A DNA stretch of 9,363 bases from Flavobacteriales bacterium (GTDB lineage Bacteria; Bacteroidota; Bacteroidia; Flavobacteriales_D; Sanyastnellaceae): assembly GCA_947460525.1 (NCBI GenBank), contig CANHIV010000014.1:1-9363 (forward strand), given 5' to 3'. Within the stretch, counting starts at the first letter, position 1, and each line of letters starts with the position of its first letter. The notes under the pieces are model-generated. The model had not been told where the DNA came from and ran no database searches. It saw nothing but the letters and a program-made list of their open reading frames with translations. Positions 1 to 7,752 of the stretch are shown here, piece after piece. A program made the translations under genes and the position numbers.

Positions 1-1197
1 AGCTATCCGGTATTGCATGTTATCACTTTTGCCAACCGTAAAATTGGAGTAGGGCAGTTGGCAGAGAATGATGTGCAGTTGATTGTGAAAGATGGTGCTG
101 GTGATTGGAAGCCAATAGAAAAGTTGTATTTAAAGGGCACTCGAAATACAATGCCCACCATAGCGCATTGGGAAGGGCATGACTATTTGTTGTTTTGCAG
201 CAACCGAAAGGGTGGTGAAGGAGGCATGGACATATGGATGTCTCGCTGGCAAGACGGTCAGTGGGCGGCTCCTCGTCCAATGGACAATTCCATCAACACT
301 CCATTGGATGAAATTGAACCCAGTTGGCACAAAGGTCAATTGTATTTCACATCAAAAGGGCATTTGGGGTTTGGTGAGTTTGATATTTTTTGCGCCAAAG
401 GGTCTCCTGATAATTGGACTTCTGTCAGCAATTTGGGCCTGCCGATTAACTCCTCACAGAATGATATAGGACTTTCCATTAGAGAAGACAGTTTGGGTCA
501 AAAATGGATTTGGAGTTCTTCTCGACAAGGGACGGGTTGTTGCTTGGATATTTATCAATATGAATGGAAAGCCAAACAAATTCAGCCTTTGGACTCTATT
601 CCAAGGGACATTGCATGGTTAGAAATGTGGCTGCCATTGCCTTTGTATTTTCACAATGATGAACCGCAACCCAAGTCCATGGACACCACGACACAGTGGA
701 CATATGCGGATTGTTATTTGTCTTATTTGAAAAAGGGAACAGAGTATCAAATGGCATTGCAAGATGAGAATGAGTGGGATCAATTTGAAGAGACCCAACT
801 AAAGTTGCGCAATGAGCAATGGCAGCGCGCCATGAAAATCATTGAATCACGAATGCTCAAGGGTGATACGATGGTTTTGATCGTGCGAGGATTTGCCAGT
901 CCTCTTGCCGCAGGAGACTACAATTTGAATTTGACCCAACGTCGAATTGCGGCGCTTAAGAATGATTTGAGAACATGGAACAATGGAAGTTTGCAGCCTT
1001 TTTTAGGGAAGCAATTGCAGATCAAGGCCATGCCTTTTGGTGAAAGTAAATCCGCACGGGTCAGTGATGATCGCACCAATACAAAGGAGAGCATATACTC
1101 AAGGAATGCACGCGAGGAAAGAAGAATTGAAATTGAAGGAGTCGAATGGCGATCCTCAAAAGGCCAATTGAAAAGACTTGGAAAGGCTCAGCAATAG
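1..1197 (+). CDS. PD40 / OmpA-family outer-membrane protein, 3' part
   Basis: The reading frame is open from the first base of the window, so the gene begins upstream and only the last 398 codons are here. The TTG at 13 is an internal codon, not a start. Three PD40-type (WD40-like propeller) strands are visible: LLFCSNRKGGEGGMDIW near 190-240, LYFTSKGHLGFGEFDIF near 340-390 and WIWSSSRQGTGCCLDIY near 505-560. A C-terminal OmpA-like domain follows: RGFASPLAAGDYNLNLTQRR near 885-945, and a closing ERRIEIEG near 1120-1140. In Bacteroidota this architecture, often with N-terminal TPRs, belongs to envelope proteins that bind peptidoglycan through the OmpA domain; some members are gliding or type IX secretion accessories. 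Which subgroup this one belongs to cannot be told without the N-terminus. The last 42 bases overlap the convergent porin gene. Confidence 0.85.
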   Translation, partial: SYPVLHVITFANRKIGVGQLAENDVQLIVKDGAGDWKPIEKLYLKGTRNTMPTIAHWEGHDYLLFCSNRKGGEGGMDIWMSRWQDGQWAAPRPMDNSINTPLDEIEPSWHKGQLYFTSKGHLGFGEFDIFCAKGSPDNWTSVSNLGLPINSSQNDIGLSIREDSLGQKWIWSSSRQGTGCCLDIYQYEWKAKQIQPLDSIPRDIAWLEMWLPLPLYFHNDEPQPKSMDTTTQWTYADCYLSYLKKGTEYQMALQDENEWDQFEETQLKLRNEQWQRAMKIIESRMLKGDTMVLIVRGFASPLAAGDYNLNLTQRRIAALKNDLRTWNNGSLQPFLGKQLQIKAMPFGESKSARVSDDRTNTKESIYSRNAREERRIEIEGVEWRSSKGQLKRLGKAQQ

Positions 1198-2247
1198 GAG
1201 GTTGTTGGTTCTCCAGTTTAAATCTTTGTTTCCATTTTCGTAGCCTAATCCCCAAGCTTGTTTGTATTCCAATCGCCACAACCAATTTTTTGAAGTGGTA
1301 AAGTCGATGTTGGCGCTGATGGCTGAACGTCGGTCATAGATGGTGGATTGATCAATCAAAAGAAATGCTGATGAAGGTACTTGCATGTATTCATAACGAA
1401 TAGCGGCTTTCCAATTTTTATTGCTGATAAATTGACCAATAGCAACGGGAGAAAACCATTGATGATCAACATTACTGATTCTAGCGGTTCCGTAATCAAA
1501 GCCAGCAATGAAAGAACATTTTTCACGAGAAATCTGGGAGTACAAATTGTGATAACTTCTCACTTCATTCACGCCAGTTGTTGTGTAGCCTAAGAATCCA
1601 TTGTAATTAATGGTCCATGTGTCTTGCAGATTGTATTGGCTGCTCCAGCCCAAGGACCAATGTTCAGCGGGCAGTACAACGCGCGCTTGTTGCCATCCTG
1701 TAAGCAAATAAATGCCCAATTTCCATTTTTGATCGAGACTTTGGTATTGGCATTGAATACCACTTTCATAATAGGGACTATTCTCGGCCAACATGCTTCT
1801 GCTCGCGGTGAGGTTAGCATCAGTTCTTGCACTTTCAAATCCAATGTGCGAAGGAAAAATGCCGGCCATTATTTTTAAACCGGGTACTTTTTGCGCGGAG
1901 TATTGAATGTTGGCATGAGAGAGCAATTGCGAAAGGGTGGGTTGATCCGCATAATTTCTTCGCACATAGATTCCATCATGTATGCCCAATTGAAATTGCC
2001 AAGTGTCTAATTTTTTTTCGAAAAGCACTTGCGTATAATTGACTGCCGGTAATCTTAGCTGGTGGTGATTGTAATAAAAGTCCTCTTGATTGTCGCGTGA
2101 TGCATAGGTGGAGAGGCCGCAGTAGCCCTCGCCAAAAAATTGCAAGGAATATTTCGGCAAGGGGTCATGTGAACTTTTTGAATCTACCATTACCTGTGAA
2201 GTCGCATTGATAGCAACGAGGGTTAGGAGTATAGCGATCGTTTTCAT
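1156..2247 (-). CDS. Outer-membrane beta-barrel porin, OmpL-like (bbp2 family)
   Basis: This is a 363-residue protein with an N-terminal signal peptide: MK, then a hydrophobic stretch to about residue 17 (NATSQ, likely type I cleavage). After that it alternates short aromatic-rich strands typical of a transmembrane beta barrel and ends in an aromatic residue (SFQLAF), as expected for BAM-dependent insertion. The segments AGIFPSHIGFESA (128-140) and LAENSPYYESG (153-163) are characteristic of the Bacteroidota putative porin family bbp2 (OmpL-like). The family is thought to form outer-membrane pores; the substrate is unknown. Its ATG lies one base after the rlmF stop codon, so it is probably translated from the same message. 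Its last 42 bases are antisense to the end of the PD40/OmpA gene, and no terminator hairpin is seen there. The family assignment is firm; transport specificity is not. Confidence 0.85.
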   Translation of the reverse strand: MKTIAILLTLVAINATSQVMVDSKSSHDPLPKYSLQFFGEGYCGLSTYASRDNQEDFYYNHHQLRLPAVNYTQVLFEKKLDTWQFQLGIHDGIYVRRNYADQPTLSQLLSHANIQYSAQKVPGLKIMAGIFPSHIGFESARTDANLTASRSMLAENSPYYESGIQCQYQSLDQKWKLGIYLLTGWQQARVVLPAEHWSLGWSSQYNLQDTWTINYNGFLGYTTTGVNEVRSYHNLYSQISREKCSFIAGFDYGTARISNVDHQWFSPVAIGQFISNKNWKAAIRYEYMQVPSSAFLLIDQSTIYDRRSAISANIDFTTSKNWLWRLEYKQAWGLGYENGNKDLNWRTNNLLLLSLSKSFQLAF

Positions 2248-2248
2248 T

Positions 2249-3166
2249 TTACATCCATCTGGCCAGTTTCCAGTCTTTTTGTTGTTGTAAAGTCAAGAAT
2301 GACCAAGCCAAAATTCTGCTTTGCTTGTTGCCATGAAGCAAGGGAATGATGGTGGTTTGTTTGGCACCACATTCTTGCAATGTCTTTTGCAGCAAGGGCA
2401 AGTTGTCTTTTTGAGAAATCAAGGAGGTGAACCAATAGCATTGTTTTCCGTAGTCAACACTTTCGTGAATCATATTGGAAACAAAGCGCAATTCTCCGCC
2501 TTCGCACCAAAGTTCATGACTGCGCCCACTAAAGTTGAGTTCCTTTAGCGGAATTTTTTCGGCATACAGATTTTTCAATTTTCTGAGGGCTTGTTGGTCG
2601 GCTTCTTTTTCAGAAGCGTGAAAGGGAGGGTTGCATATGGTGATGTCCCAATATTCCCTGGCCTGCATCACGCCATAAAAAATATGAGACGCATTGACTT
2701 GCAATCGCAGATCAAGCTTATCCTTTAAAATCACATTTTCCCTTTTGATCTTCTCTGCGTTTTTCAAAGCCGCTTGGTTGATGTCTGTTCCAATGAAACT
2801 CCATCCATAAGTGCTTGCACCAATGATGGGATAAACACAATTGGCACCCACACCAATATCCAATACCTTGATTTGAGTCGGAACGGTTTTTCCTTTGACA
2901 AGGTCGGCAACGTGATGAATGTACTCAGCCCTGCCAGGTATGGGTGGGCATAAAAATCCTTCTGGAATGTCCCAATTTGTAATGTGATAGTATTTCTTGA
3001 GCAATGCTTTGTTCAGTGCTTTAACCGCGGCAGGATCAAAAAAATTGATTGTGGTCGTTTTGAATTCGTTGACAAAAACAAATGGAGCTAGCGTGGGTTC
3101 ACATTTGATTAATTCAACAAAGTCGTATCCGTTTTTGTGAATGTTGTTGGGATGAAAGCTAGACAT
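2249..3166 (-). CDS. rlmF: 23S rRNA (adenine(1618)-N(6))-methyltransferase RlmF
   Basis: RlmF (YbiN) uses S-adenosylmethionine to methylate N6 of A1618 of 23S rRNA in the cytoplasm. The 305-residue product begins with the family signature SSFHPNNIHKNGYDF. PGRAEYIHH (77-85) follows, then SAM-binding motif I (LDIGVGANCVYPIIG, 102-116), an acidic residue after motif II (GTDIN, 126-130) and the N6-adenine methylase catalytic motif NPPFH (179-183). Length and motif order match the family. I chose ATG at 3166 over an in-frame TTG two codons upstream (3172): ATG is the usual start and places the conserved MSSFHP at the N-terminus. The start overlaps the end of the upstream oxidoreductase gene by 8 bases (ATGTCTAG), which suggests translational coupling; the porin gene follows after one base. 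Confidence 0.93.
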   Translation of the reverse strand: MSSFHPNNIHKNGYDFVELIKCEPTLAPFVFVNEFKTTTINFFDPAAVKALNKALLKKYYHITNWDIPEGFLCPPIPGRAEYIHHVADLVKGKTVPTQIKVLDIGVGANCVYPIIGASTYGWSFIGTDINQAALKNAEKIKRENVILKDKLDLRLQVNASHIFYGVMQAREYWDITICNPPFHASEKEADQQALRKLKNLYAEKIPLKELNFSGRSHELWCEGGELRFVSNMIHESVDYGKQCYWFTSLISQKDNLPLLQKTLQECGAKQTTIIPLLHGNKQSRILAWSFLTLQQQKDWKLARWM

Positions 3167-3812
3167 TTTCAACTTGGAATAAAGATTTTCCTTCCACTAT
3201 ATGAAACCCCATTGCGGTAGAATGGGAAAGGGAGATCATTTTGGTTGCCACTTGACGCGCAGTGATGGCCTTGTAAGAATAGGGGATGAGGAAGTTAAAT
3301 ATGGGCATGATGATTTGGGCCAATTTTTCACCCAATCTAAATTCGTTTCTTTTTCCTATTAGCAATGATGGGCGCAACGCAAAAACCCGAGGAAGATGTT
3401 GGAGCTCGATGTTCTTTTCCACATGGCCTTTTAATTGTAAATAGGCATTCCCGGAATTTTTATTCGCCCCAATGGCAGATACAAAAATGAAGTGAGTACA
3501 ATGGTGATGATGCGCGAAGCGGGCGCCATTGACAGTGATGTCAAAGTCAATGGTTCGGTACAAATCCCAATCGCCATTTACTTTTTTATTGGTGGTACCG
3601 ATACAACTGAAAACAACACTTCCTTCAAGGATAGAAGATTGATAGGCATTTTCGTCTTGAAAGTCAATGATACATTCATTGAGTTTGGGATGTTTGATAC
3701 CCAAAGATCGACGGACCACTATTCTAACTTCTTGGAAGTTATTGTCTTCCAAAAGAAGTTTTAGAAGTTCACCTCCGACAAGCCCGGAAGCCCCAATTAA
3801 CGTTGCTTTCAT
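3159..3812 (-). CDS. Atypical SDR / NAD(P)-binding oxidoreductase, HTATIP2-like
   Basis: This 217-residue Rossmann-fold protein has the dinucleotide-binding glycine motif GASGLVGG at 7-14, a basic residue pair after beta-2 (VVRRSLG, 32-38) that would favour NADP(H), FSCIGTT at 68-74, FVSAIGA at 110-116 and the YLQLKG tyrosine/lysine pair at 124-129. LRPSLLIGKRNEFRLGE (146-162) is the typical substrate-loop segment of bacterial proteins related to HTATIP2/TIP30 and the NAD(P)H-binding (NmrA-like) group. The substrate is unknown; many family members are annotated only as oxidoreductase or nucleoside-diphosphate-sugar epimerase. The Y-x-x-x-K pair is intact, so catalysis is possible. It is the first gene of a tight group with rlmF and the porin. 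Its start codon sits in a short inverted repeat next to a possible promoter. Confidence 0.85.
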   Translation of the reverse strand: MKATLIGASGLVGGELLKLLLEDNNFQEVRIVVRRSLGIKHPKLNECIIDFQDENAYQSSILEGSVVFSCIGTTNKKVNGDWDLYRTIDFDITVNGARFAHHHHCTHFIFVSAIGANKNSGNAYLQLKGHVEKNIELQHLPRVFALRPSLLIGKRNEFRLGEKLAQIIMPIFNFLIPYSYKAITARQVATKMISLSHSTAMGFHIVEGKSLFQVENV

Positions 3813-3816
3813 GAAG

Positions 3817-3824
3817 CAAAGGTA
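3817..3824 (-). promoter_or_regulatory. Possible -7 element for the oxidoreductase-rlmF-porin unit
   Basis: On the minus strand this reads TACCTTTG, a full match to the Bacteroidota primary-sigma -7 consensus TAnnTTTG. It ends four bases before the ATG of the oxidoreductase gene. The -33 region is weak: TCG instead of TTG, about 21 bases upstream. If the element is used, the transcript would start at or very near the ATG and be essentially leaderless. Confidence 0.4.
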
Positions 3825-3857
3825 ATGATTGATTTTGGTGAATGACGAGTATGTTGA

Positions 3858-4193
3858 TTAATACAACAACGTTATTTTGGATTTGTTCCGCCATCCTGCT
3901 TGACTCTCATAATCGACGAAGTAGATTTTTAGATCTGCTTGACTTTCATATTTGACGAAGAATACTTTCTTGTTGGCTTGGCTGGCATATTGGGTGAAGA
4001 ACCATTTTCCGTCATTTCCTGTTGCCTGACTTTCATACTTTACTTTGTATACTTTTAAATCAGCTTGGCTTTCGTATTGTACAACAAATACGTTAATGTC
4101 GGCTTGACTTTCATAGTCTACGGAGAATAGTTTTTGGGCACTTCCTATAGAGGCAGCAGCAAGGAGTACAATAGCTAGGGCTAATTTTTTCAT
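3858..4193 (-). CDS. Small secreted protein of six YxSQA repeats (DUF6150-like)
   Basis: The frame is open further upstream, but the first credible start is the ATG at 4193. It gives a 111-residue protein opening with a clear signal peptide (MKKLALAIVLLAAASIGSAQ, cleavage likely after A19). A longer reading from 4241 would begin inside the terminator hairpin of rpoD and put a basic, phenylalanine-rich tail before the signal, so it is rejected. The mature part is almost entirely repeats: the tyrosines of Y-E/A-S-Q-A fall at 27, 40, 53, 69, 82 and 95, i.e. spacing 13, 13, 16, 13, 13. The central three-residue insertion (TGNDGKW, 58-64) sits symmetrically between the third and fourth repeats. 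Each unit reads like one beta strand (for example LKIYFVDYESQA). From memory this matches the DUF6150 family, which has been linked to a 7_1 knotted fold in a Ureaplasma protein. No function is known. There are no cysteines or evident catalytic residues. Confidence 0.8.
   Translation of the reverse strand: MKKLALAIVLLAAASIGSAQKLFSVDYESQADINVFVVQYESQADLKVYKVKYESQATGNDGKWFFTQYASQANKKVFFVKYESQADLKIYFVDYESQAGWRNKSKITLLY
3885..4130 (-). repeat. Six in-frame coding repeats, 39-base period
   Basis: Six tandem units encode the YxSQA motifs of the small secreted protein. Five units are separated by 39 bases; the third-to-fourth step is 48 bases. At the DNA level the units still resemble each other (the minus strand repeatedly reads TATGAAAGTCAAGC or close variants), but they are clearly diverged. 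The repeat is maintained as protein sequence rather than being a recent duplication. Confidence 0.9.
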
Positions 4194-4214
4194 CTTCTTT
4201 TTTTTCAAATATCG

Positions 4215-4248
4215 AAAAAAAAAGGTTGTCACTACTGACAACCTTTTT
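4215..4248 (-). terminator. Rho-independent terminator after rpoD
   Basis: A 7-bp GC-containing stem GGTTGTC/GACAACC (4224-4230 with 4237-4243) encloses a 6-base loop. It is flanked by A/T tracts that extend the stem by about five A-T pairs. On the minus strand the hairpin is followed by nine T residues (4223-4215). It lies 20 bases after the rpoD stop codon, in the right place and orientation to end the pnp-rpoD transcript. The small repeat-protein gene begins only 21 bases beyond the T tract. Confidence 0.85.
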
Positions 4249-4268
4249 ATAATTTTTACTTATCAGGA

Positions 4269-5138
4269 TTAACCCAAGTAAGACTTTAACATGCGGCTTC
4301 TGCTTGTGTGCTTCAATCGGCGAATGGCTTTTTCTTTGATTTGACGCACGCGTTCACGTGTTAAATCAAAGCGTTCACCAATCTCTTCCAAAGTAAGCGG
4401 ATGCTCACCATTTAATCCAAAGTACAAGCGAACAACATCCGCTTCACGGGTAGTCAATGTTTTCAATGAACGCTCAATTTCCTTGCGCAATGATTCGTGC
4501 AACAAATCATTGTCAGGTGATGGGGTGTCATTGGTCTGCAATACATCGTACATCGTTGAGCTACTCTCATCACCATCTTTCAAAGGTGCGTCCATGGATA
4601 CGTGACGACCGCTATTGCGCAAACTTTGTTTTACCTCGTCCAATGTCATCTCCAATACCTCAGCCAATTCAGCCGGTGTGGGAGGACGCTCAAACTCTTG
4701 TTCCAATTTCGCAAAGGCCTTATTGATCTTGTTGATAGAGCCAATTTTGTTCAATGGCAAGCGAACAATACGAGACTGCTCAGCCAATGCCTGAAGAATA
4801 GATTGACGAATCCACCAAACGGCATACGAAATGAATTTGAAACCGCGGGTTTCATCAAAACGTTGTGCGGCTTTGATCAATCCTAAGTTTCCTTCGTTGA
4901 TCAAATCCGGAAGCGAGAGCCCTTGATTTTGGTACTGCTTGGATACAGATACTACGAAACGCAAGTTGGCTTTGGTCAACTTTTCTAAGGCAATTTGATC
5001 GCCTTGCTTGATACGTCGAGCCAATTCAACTTCTTCTTCCGCAGTAATCAAATCCACGCGACCAATCTCTTGCAAATACTTGTCAAGAGAGGCGGTCTCA
5101 CGGTTGGTTACTTGTTTGGTTATCTTTAACTGTCTCAT
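4269..5138 (-). CDS. rpoD: Primary RNA polymerase sigma factor RpoD (Bacteroidota type)
   Basis: This is the housekeeping sigma-70 subunit, which directs core RNA polymerase to promoters. At 289 residues it has the short form typical of Bacteroidota, with no region 1.1 or large non-conserved region. Region 1.2 is at about 17-50 ([20 protein letters not shown]). Region 2 covers about 54-128 and includes [36 protein letters not shown] and the -10-binding [19 protein letters not shown]. Region 3 follows, starting near 130. Region 4 at about 225-280 carries the -35-binding helix-turn-helix [20 protein letters not shown]. Only 36 bases, without a hairpin or a good TAnnTTTG element, separate it from pnp, so it is probably cotranscribed with pnp. 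A strong terminator follows. The atypical promoter consensus seen elsewhere in this window (TAnnTTTG) is the one this sigma class is known to recognise. Confidence 0.97.
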   Translation of the reverse strand: MRQLKITKQVTNRETASLDKYLQEIGRVDLITAEEEVELARRIKQGDQIALEKLTKANLRFVVSVSKQYQNQGLSLPDLINEGNLGLIKAAQRFDETRGFKFISYAVWWIRQSILQALAEQSRIVRLPLNKIGSINKINKAFAKLEQEFERPPTPAELAEVLEMTLDEVKQSLRNSGRHVSMDAPLKDGDESSSTMYDVLQTNDTPSPDNDLLHESLRKEIERSLKTLTTREADVVRLYFGLNGEHPLTLEEIGERFDLTRERVRQIKEKAIRRLKHTSRSRMLKSYLG

Positions 5139-5174
5139 TCTAGGATGAAAAGTTTATTAAGTGTTTAACTCCTT

Positions 5175-7346
5175 TTACGCTTCTGAAGGGGCTTCAGGTT
5201 TCGTTTCTGCTGCTTTTTCTGGTTTGGGCAACAAAACTTTACGAGACAACTTCAATTTATTGTTCTTAGGATCGCGTCCCAATACTTTAAATTTCACCAT
5301 ATCTCCAACTTTTAAAACCTTACTGACATCGTCAACGCGATTCCATTCCAATTCGCTAACGTGAATCAATCCATCAACACCTGGAAGAATTTCTACGAAA
5401 GCACCAAAGGGTTGAATGGTTTTAACGGGACCTTCATAGATCTCACCAATTTCAACTTGTGGAGGCCATACGATGCTCTTCACACGGTTCACTGCTGCAT
5501 CCAAACTTGCTTTATCAGCAGATGCAATTTCAACCACACCTTTGCCATCTTTCTCATCGATAGAAATTGAAGCGCCAGTTGTTTTTTGGATTTCTTGAAT
5601 CACTTTTCCACCAGGACCGATAACAGGACCGATCATATCTGAAGGAATTTCGAAGCTAACAATACGTGGAGCATGTGGCTTATAATCTTCACGTGGCGCA
5701 GACAATGTTTTGGTTATTTCACCTAGGATGTGCAAACGACCTTCTTTGGCTTGATCCAAAGCTTCTGTCAACACTTGCATAGACAAACCTTTGATCTTGA
5801 TGTCCATCTGACATGCAGTTATACCTTTAGAAGTTCCAGTAACCTTGAAGTCCATGTCACCCAAGTGATCTTCATCTCCAAGGATATCACTCAACACTGC
5901 ATATTTTCCATTGGATTCATTGGTGATCAATCCCATCGCGATACCTGAAACAGGCGCCGTAATTGGAACTCCACCGTCCATCAAAGCCAAGGTTCCTGCA
6001 CAAACGGTTGCCATGGAAGAAGATCCATTGGATTCCAAAATGTCAGAAACAATACGGATAGAGTAGGGACAAACTTCTGATTTGGGCATAACAGGTTTCA
6101 AAGCACGCAAAGCCAAATTACCGTGACCAATTTCACGACGACCAGTACTACGGATTGGACGAGCCTCTCCAGTAGAGAATGGTGGGAAGTTGTAATGCAA
6201 CAAAAACTTGTCATAACGCACTTCAGATACACCGTCAATCAATTGCTCATCCAACTTTGTTCCCAAAGTCAACGTTGTCAAAGACTGAGTTTCGCCACGA
6301 GTGAATACCGCTGAACCATGTGTGCCAGGCAAGTAGTCTACTTCACTCCAGATAGGACGAATGGTGCGTGTATTGCGACCATCCAAACGAACACCATCAA
6401 TTAAGATCATGTTGCGCATGGCGTCTTTCAAACAGTCATGCGTATATTTTTTCAAAAGAAATGCTTTCTCTTTTTTCTCTTCATCTGAAAACTGAGCAAT
6501 GAAGTCAGTTTCGATTTGATGGAAAGTCTCGCTACGCTCATGTTTTTCAGATGGCTTTTTAGCAGCATCATAAAACTTTTGGTAACACTCATTCCAAACA
6601 CGGGCTTTCAATTCTTCGTCTTTTGGCTCATGGCAATACTCACGCTTTGGACCATTCTTGCCCGCTTTCGCAGCCAAATCCACTTGCGCTTGACATTGCA
6701 TTTTGATTGCAGCATGCGCAACTTCAATGGCCGCAACCATCTCAGCTTCGCTTACTTCTTTCATTTCACCTTCTACCATTACAATGCTGTCAGCACTTCC
6801 GGCAACAATCAAATCGATGTCGGCGTGTGCAAGCGCACTACGGGTAGGATTCACAATCAACTCACCGTTGATACGCGCTACACGAACTTCAGAAATTGGA
6901 CCATTGAAAGGGATGTCAGAAACTGCGATAGCTGCAGATGCTGCCAATCCAGCCAAACTGTCTGACATGTTTTCTTTATCAACAGAAATCAAGCTAACAA
7001 CAACTTGCGTGTCGCTGTGATAATCTTCAGGGAACATGGGACGCAAAGCGCGGTCAATCAAACGAGAAACCAAAATTTCATCGTCGTATGGACGTGCTTC
7101 ACGCTTGAAATAACCACCTGGGAATCTTCCCGCTGCGGCATATTTCTCACGGTATTCAACCGTTAATGGAAGGAAATCCATTCCTTCTTTTGCATCATAG
7201 TTCGAAACTACAGTTGCTAGGAGCATCGTATCTCCTTGTCTCACAACAACAGATCCATGTGCTTGCTTCGCCAATTTGCCCGTTTCAATGGTAATTGGAC
7301 GATTGTCTCCATGGTCAATTGTCATGGTAATTGCTTCTACTTTCAT
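5175..7346 (-). CDS. pnp: Polyribonucleotide nucleotidyltransferase (PNPase)
   Basis: PNPase is the phosphorolytic 3'-to-5' exoribonuclease of mRNA decay and a homotrimer in the cytoplasm. The 723-residue protein has the full domain order: first RNase PH domain (about 10-145, with [12 protein letters not shown] at 75-86), an alpha-helical linker (about 230-315), and the second, catalytic RNase PH domain (about 320-550). Phosphate-binding ESNGSSSMA lies at 438-446. The catalytic aspartates are in [16 protein letters not shown] (D487 and D493 by alignment with the E. coli D486 and D492). A KH domain (about 562-622, [12 protein letters not shown]) and an S1 domain (about 634-704, [20 protein letters not shown]) follow, with a short acidic/alanine-rich tail. 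Nothing is missing. It lies downstream of rpsO, as in many bacteria, with a hairpin terminator between them. A weak promoter-like TATATTTA (7368-7361) precedes it. rpoD follows within 36 bases. Confidence 0.98.
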   Translation of the reverse strand: MKVEAITMTIDHGDNRPITIETGKLAKQAHGSVVVRQGDTMLLATVVSNYDAKEGMDFLPLTVEYREKYAAAGRFPGGYFKREARPYDDEILVSRLIDRALRPMFPEDYHSDTQVVVSLISVDKENMSDSLAGLAASAAIAVSDIPFNGPISEVRVARINGELIVNPTRSALAHADIDLIVAGSADSIVMVEGEMKEVSEAEMVAAIEVAHAAIKMQCQAQVDLAAKAGKNGPKREYCHEPKDEELKARVWNECYQKFYDAAKKPSEKHERSETFHQIETDFIAQFSDEEKKEKAFLLKKYTHDCLKDAMRNMILIDGVRLDGRNTRTIRPIWSEVDYLPGTHGSAVFTRGETQSLTTLTLGTKLDEQLIDGVSEVRYDKFLLHYNFPPFSTGEARPIRSTGRREIGHGNLALRALKPVMPKSEVCPYSIRIVSDILESNGSSSMATVCAGTLALMDGGVPITAPVSGIAMGLITNESNGKYAVLSDILGDEDHLGDMDFKVTGTSKGITACQMDIKIKGLSMQVLTEALDQAKEGRLHILGEITKTLSAPREDYKPHAPRIVSFEIPSDMIGPVIGPGGKVIQEIQKTTGASISIDEKDGKGVVEIASADKASLDAAVNRVKSIVWPPQVEIGEIYEGPVKTIQPFGAFVEILPGVDGLIHVSELEWNRVDDVSKVLKVGDMVKFKVLGRDPKNNKLKLSRKVLLPKPEKAAETKPEAPSEA

Positions 7347-7385
7347 CTTATTTTTCGTCTTAAATATAATTCTTCAAAAAACGAC

Positions 7386-7410
7386 AAAAGGCAATATGAA
7401 ATTGCCCTTT
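7386..7410 (-). terminator. Hairpin terminator or attenuator between rpsO and pnp
   Basis: GGCAAT (7390-7395) pairs with ATTGCC (7401-7406) around a five-base loop, and flanking A and T runs extend the stem with one bulged base. On the minus strand the hairpin is followed by TTTTGTCG and a run of six T residues (7380-7375). It lies 29 bases after the rpsO stop, so it can end the rpsO message. Part of transcription may read through into pnp, as known for the E. coli rpsO-pnp operon; read-through here is an inference. Confidence 0.7.
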
Positions 7411-7438
7411 GCCAAATAGGATATGGAAAGGTCCCGAA

Positions 7439-7708
7439 TTATCTACGTAATTCAAGTTCCTTTACAATCGCACGGTAACGTGTGATATCAGTTTTGTGCA
7501 AATAGTCCAAAAGACTTCTGCGCTTACCAACCAATTTGATCAAAGCACGTTGTGTGTTGAAGTCTTTTTTGTTTCTCTTCAAATGCTCAGTCAAGTGGCT
7601 GATGCGGAAAGAGAAAAGGGCAATTTGTCCCTCTGAGCTACCAGTGTCAGTAGCAGATTTGCCATGCTTGGCAAAAAATTCTTGTTTTTTTTCTGTAGTC
7701 AAGTACAT
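7439..7708 (-). CDS. rpsO: 30S ribosomal protein S15
   Basis: S15 is a primary-binding protein of the small ribosomal subunit that contacts the central domain of 16S rRNA and helps build the platform. The 89-residue length is exactly the family's usual size. The conserved DTGSSEGQIALFSFRISHLT (22-41) and the KRRSLLDYL segment with following YRAIVKELELR C-terminus are present. It starts at the ATG at 7708, about 38 bases downstream of the predicted transcription start. It is the first gene of the minus-strand run; a hairpin terminator follows before pnp. In E. coli S15 represses its own translation; the leader here is too short to judge whether that applies. Confidence 0.98.
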   Translation of the reverse strand: MYLTTEKKQEFFAKHGKSATDTGSSEGQIALFSFRISHLTEHLKRNKKDFNTQRALIKLVGKRRSLLDYLHKTDITRYRAIVKELELRR

Positions 7709-7752
7709 GCTAATACTTTTTAGTGATTGTTATGTATAAATTGAATTGGCTG

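Noticed and set aside
3167..3172. TTG start giving RlmF two extra residues
   Set aside because: The ATG six bases later gives the conserved family N-terminus and the compact ATGTCTAG overlap with the gene before it.
3498..3512. HHHHC run in the oxidoreductase as a metal site or tag
   Set aside because: It sits in the variable helix before the FIFVSAIGA strand of the Rossmann fold, where no metal site is known; chance is sufficient.
3492..3764. 90-codon plus-strand frame antisense to the oxidoreductase
   Set aside because: The minus-strand frame carries a complete set of Rossmann motifs; the plus-strand frame has no recognisable features or promoter.
3885..4130. Regular 39-base repeats that might be taken for a CRISPR array or minisatellite
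   Set aside because: The repeats are in frame, keep a protein motif with diverged codons, have no unique spacers and follow a signal peptide; they are coding repeats.
4194..4241. Upstream extension of the repeat protein by 16 residues
   Set aside because: It would start inside the rpoD terminator hairpin and bury a clear signal peptide behind a lysine-rich stretch.
6516..6965. 149-codon open frame on the plus strand inside pnp
   Set aside because: It is antisense to the conserved first half of PNPase, has an unnatural composition and matches no family I know; it is a shadow of pnp codon use.
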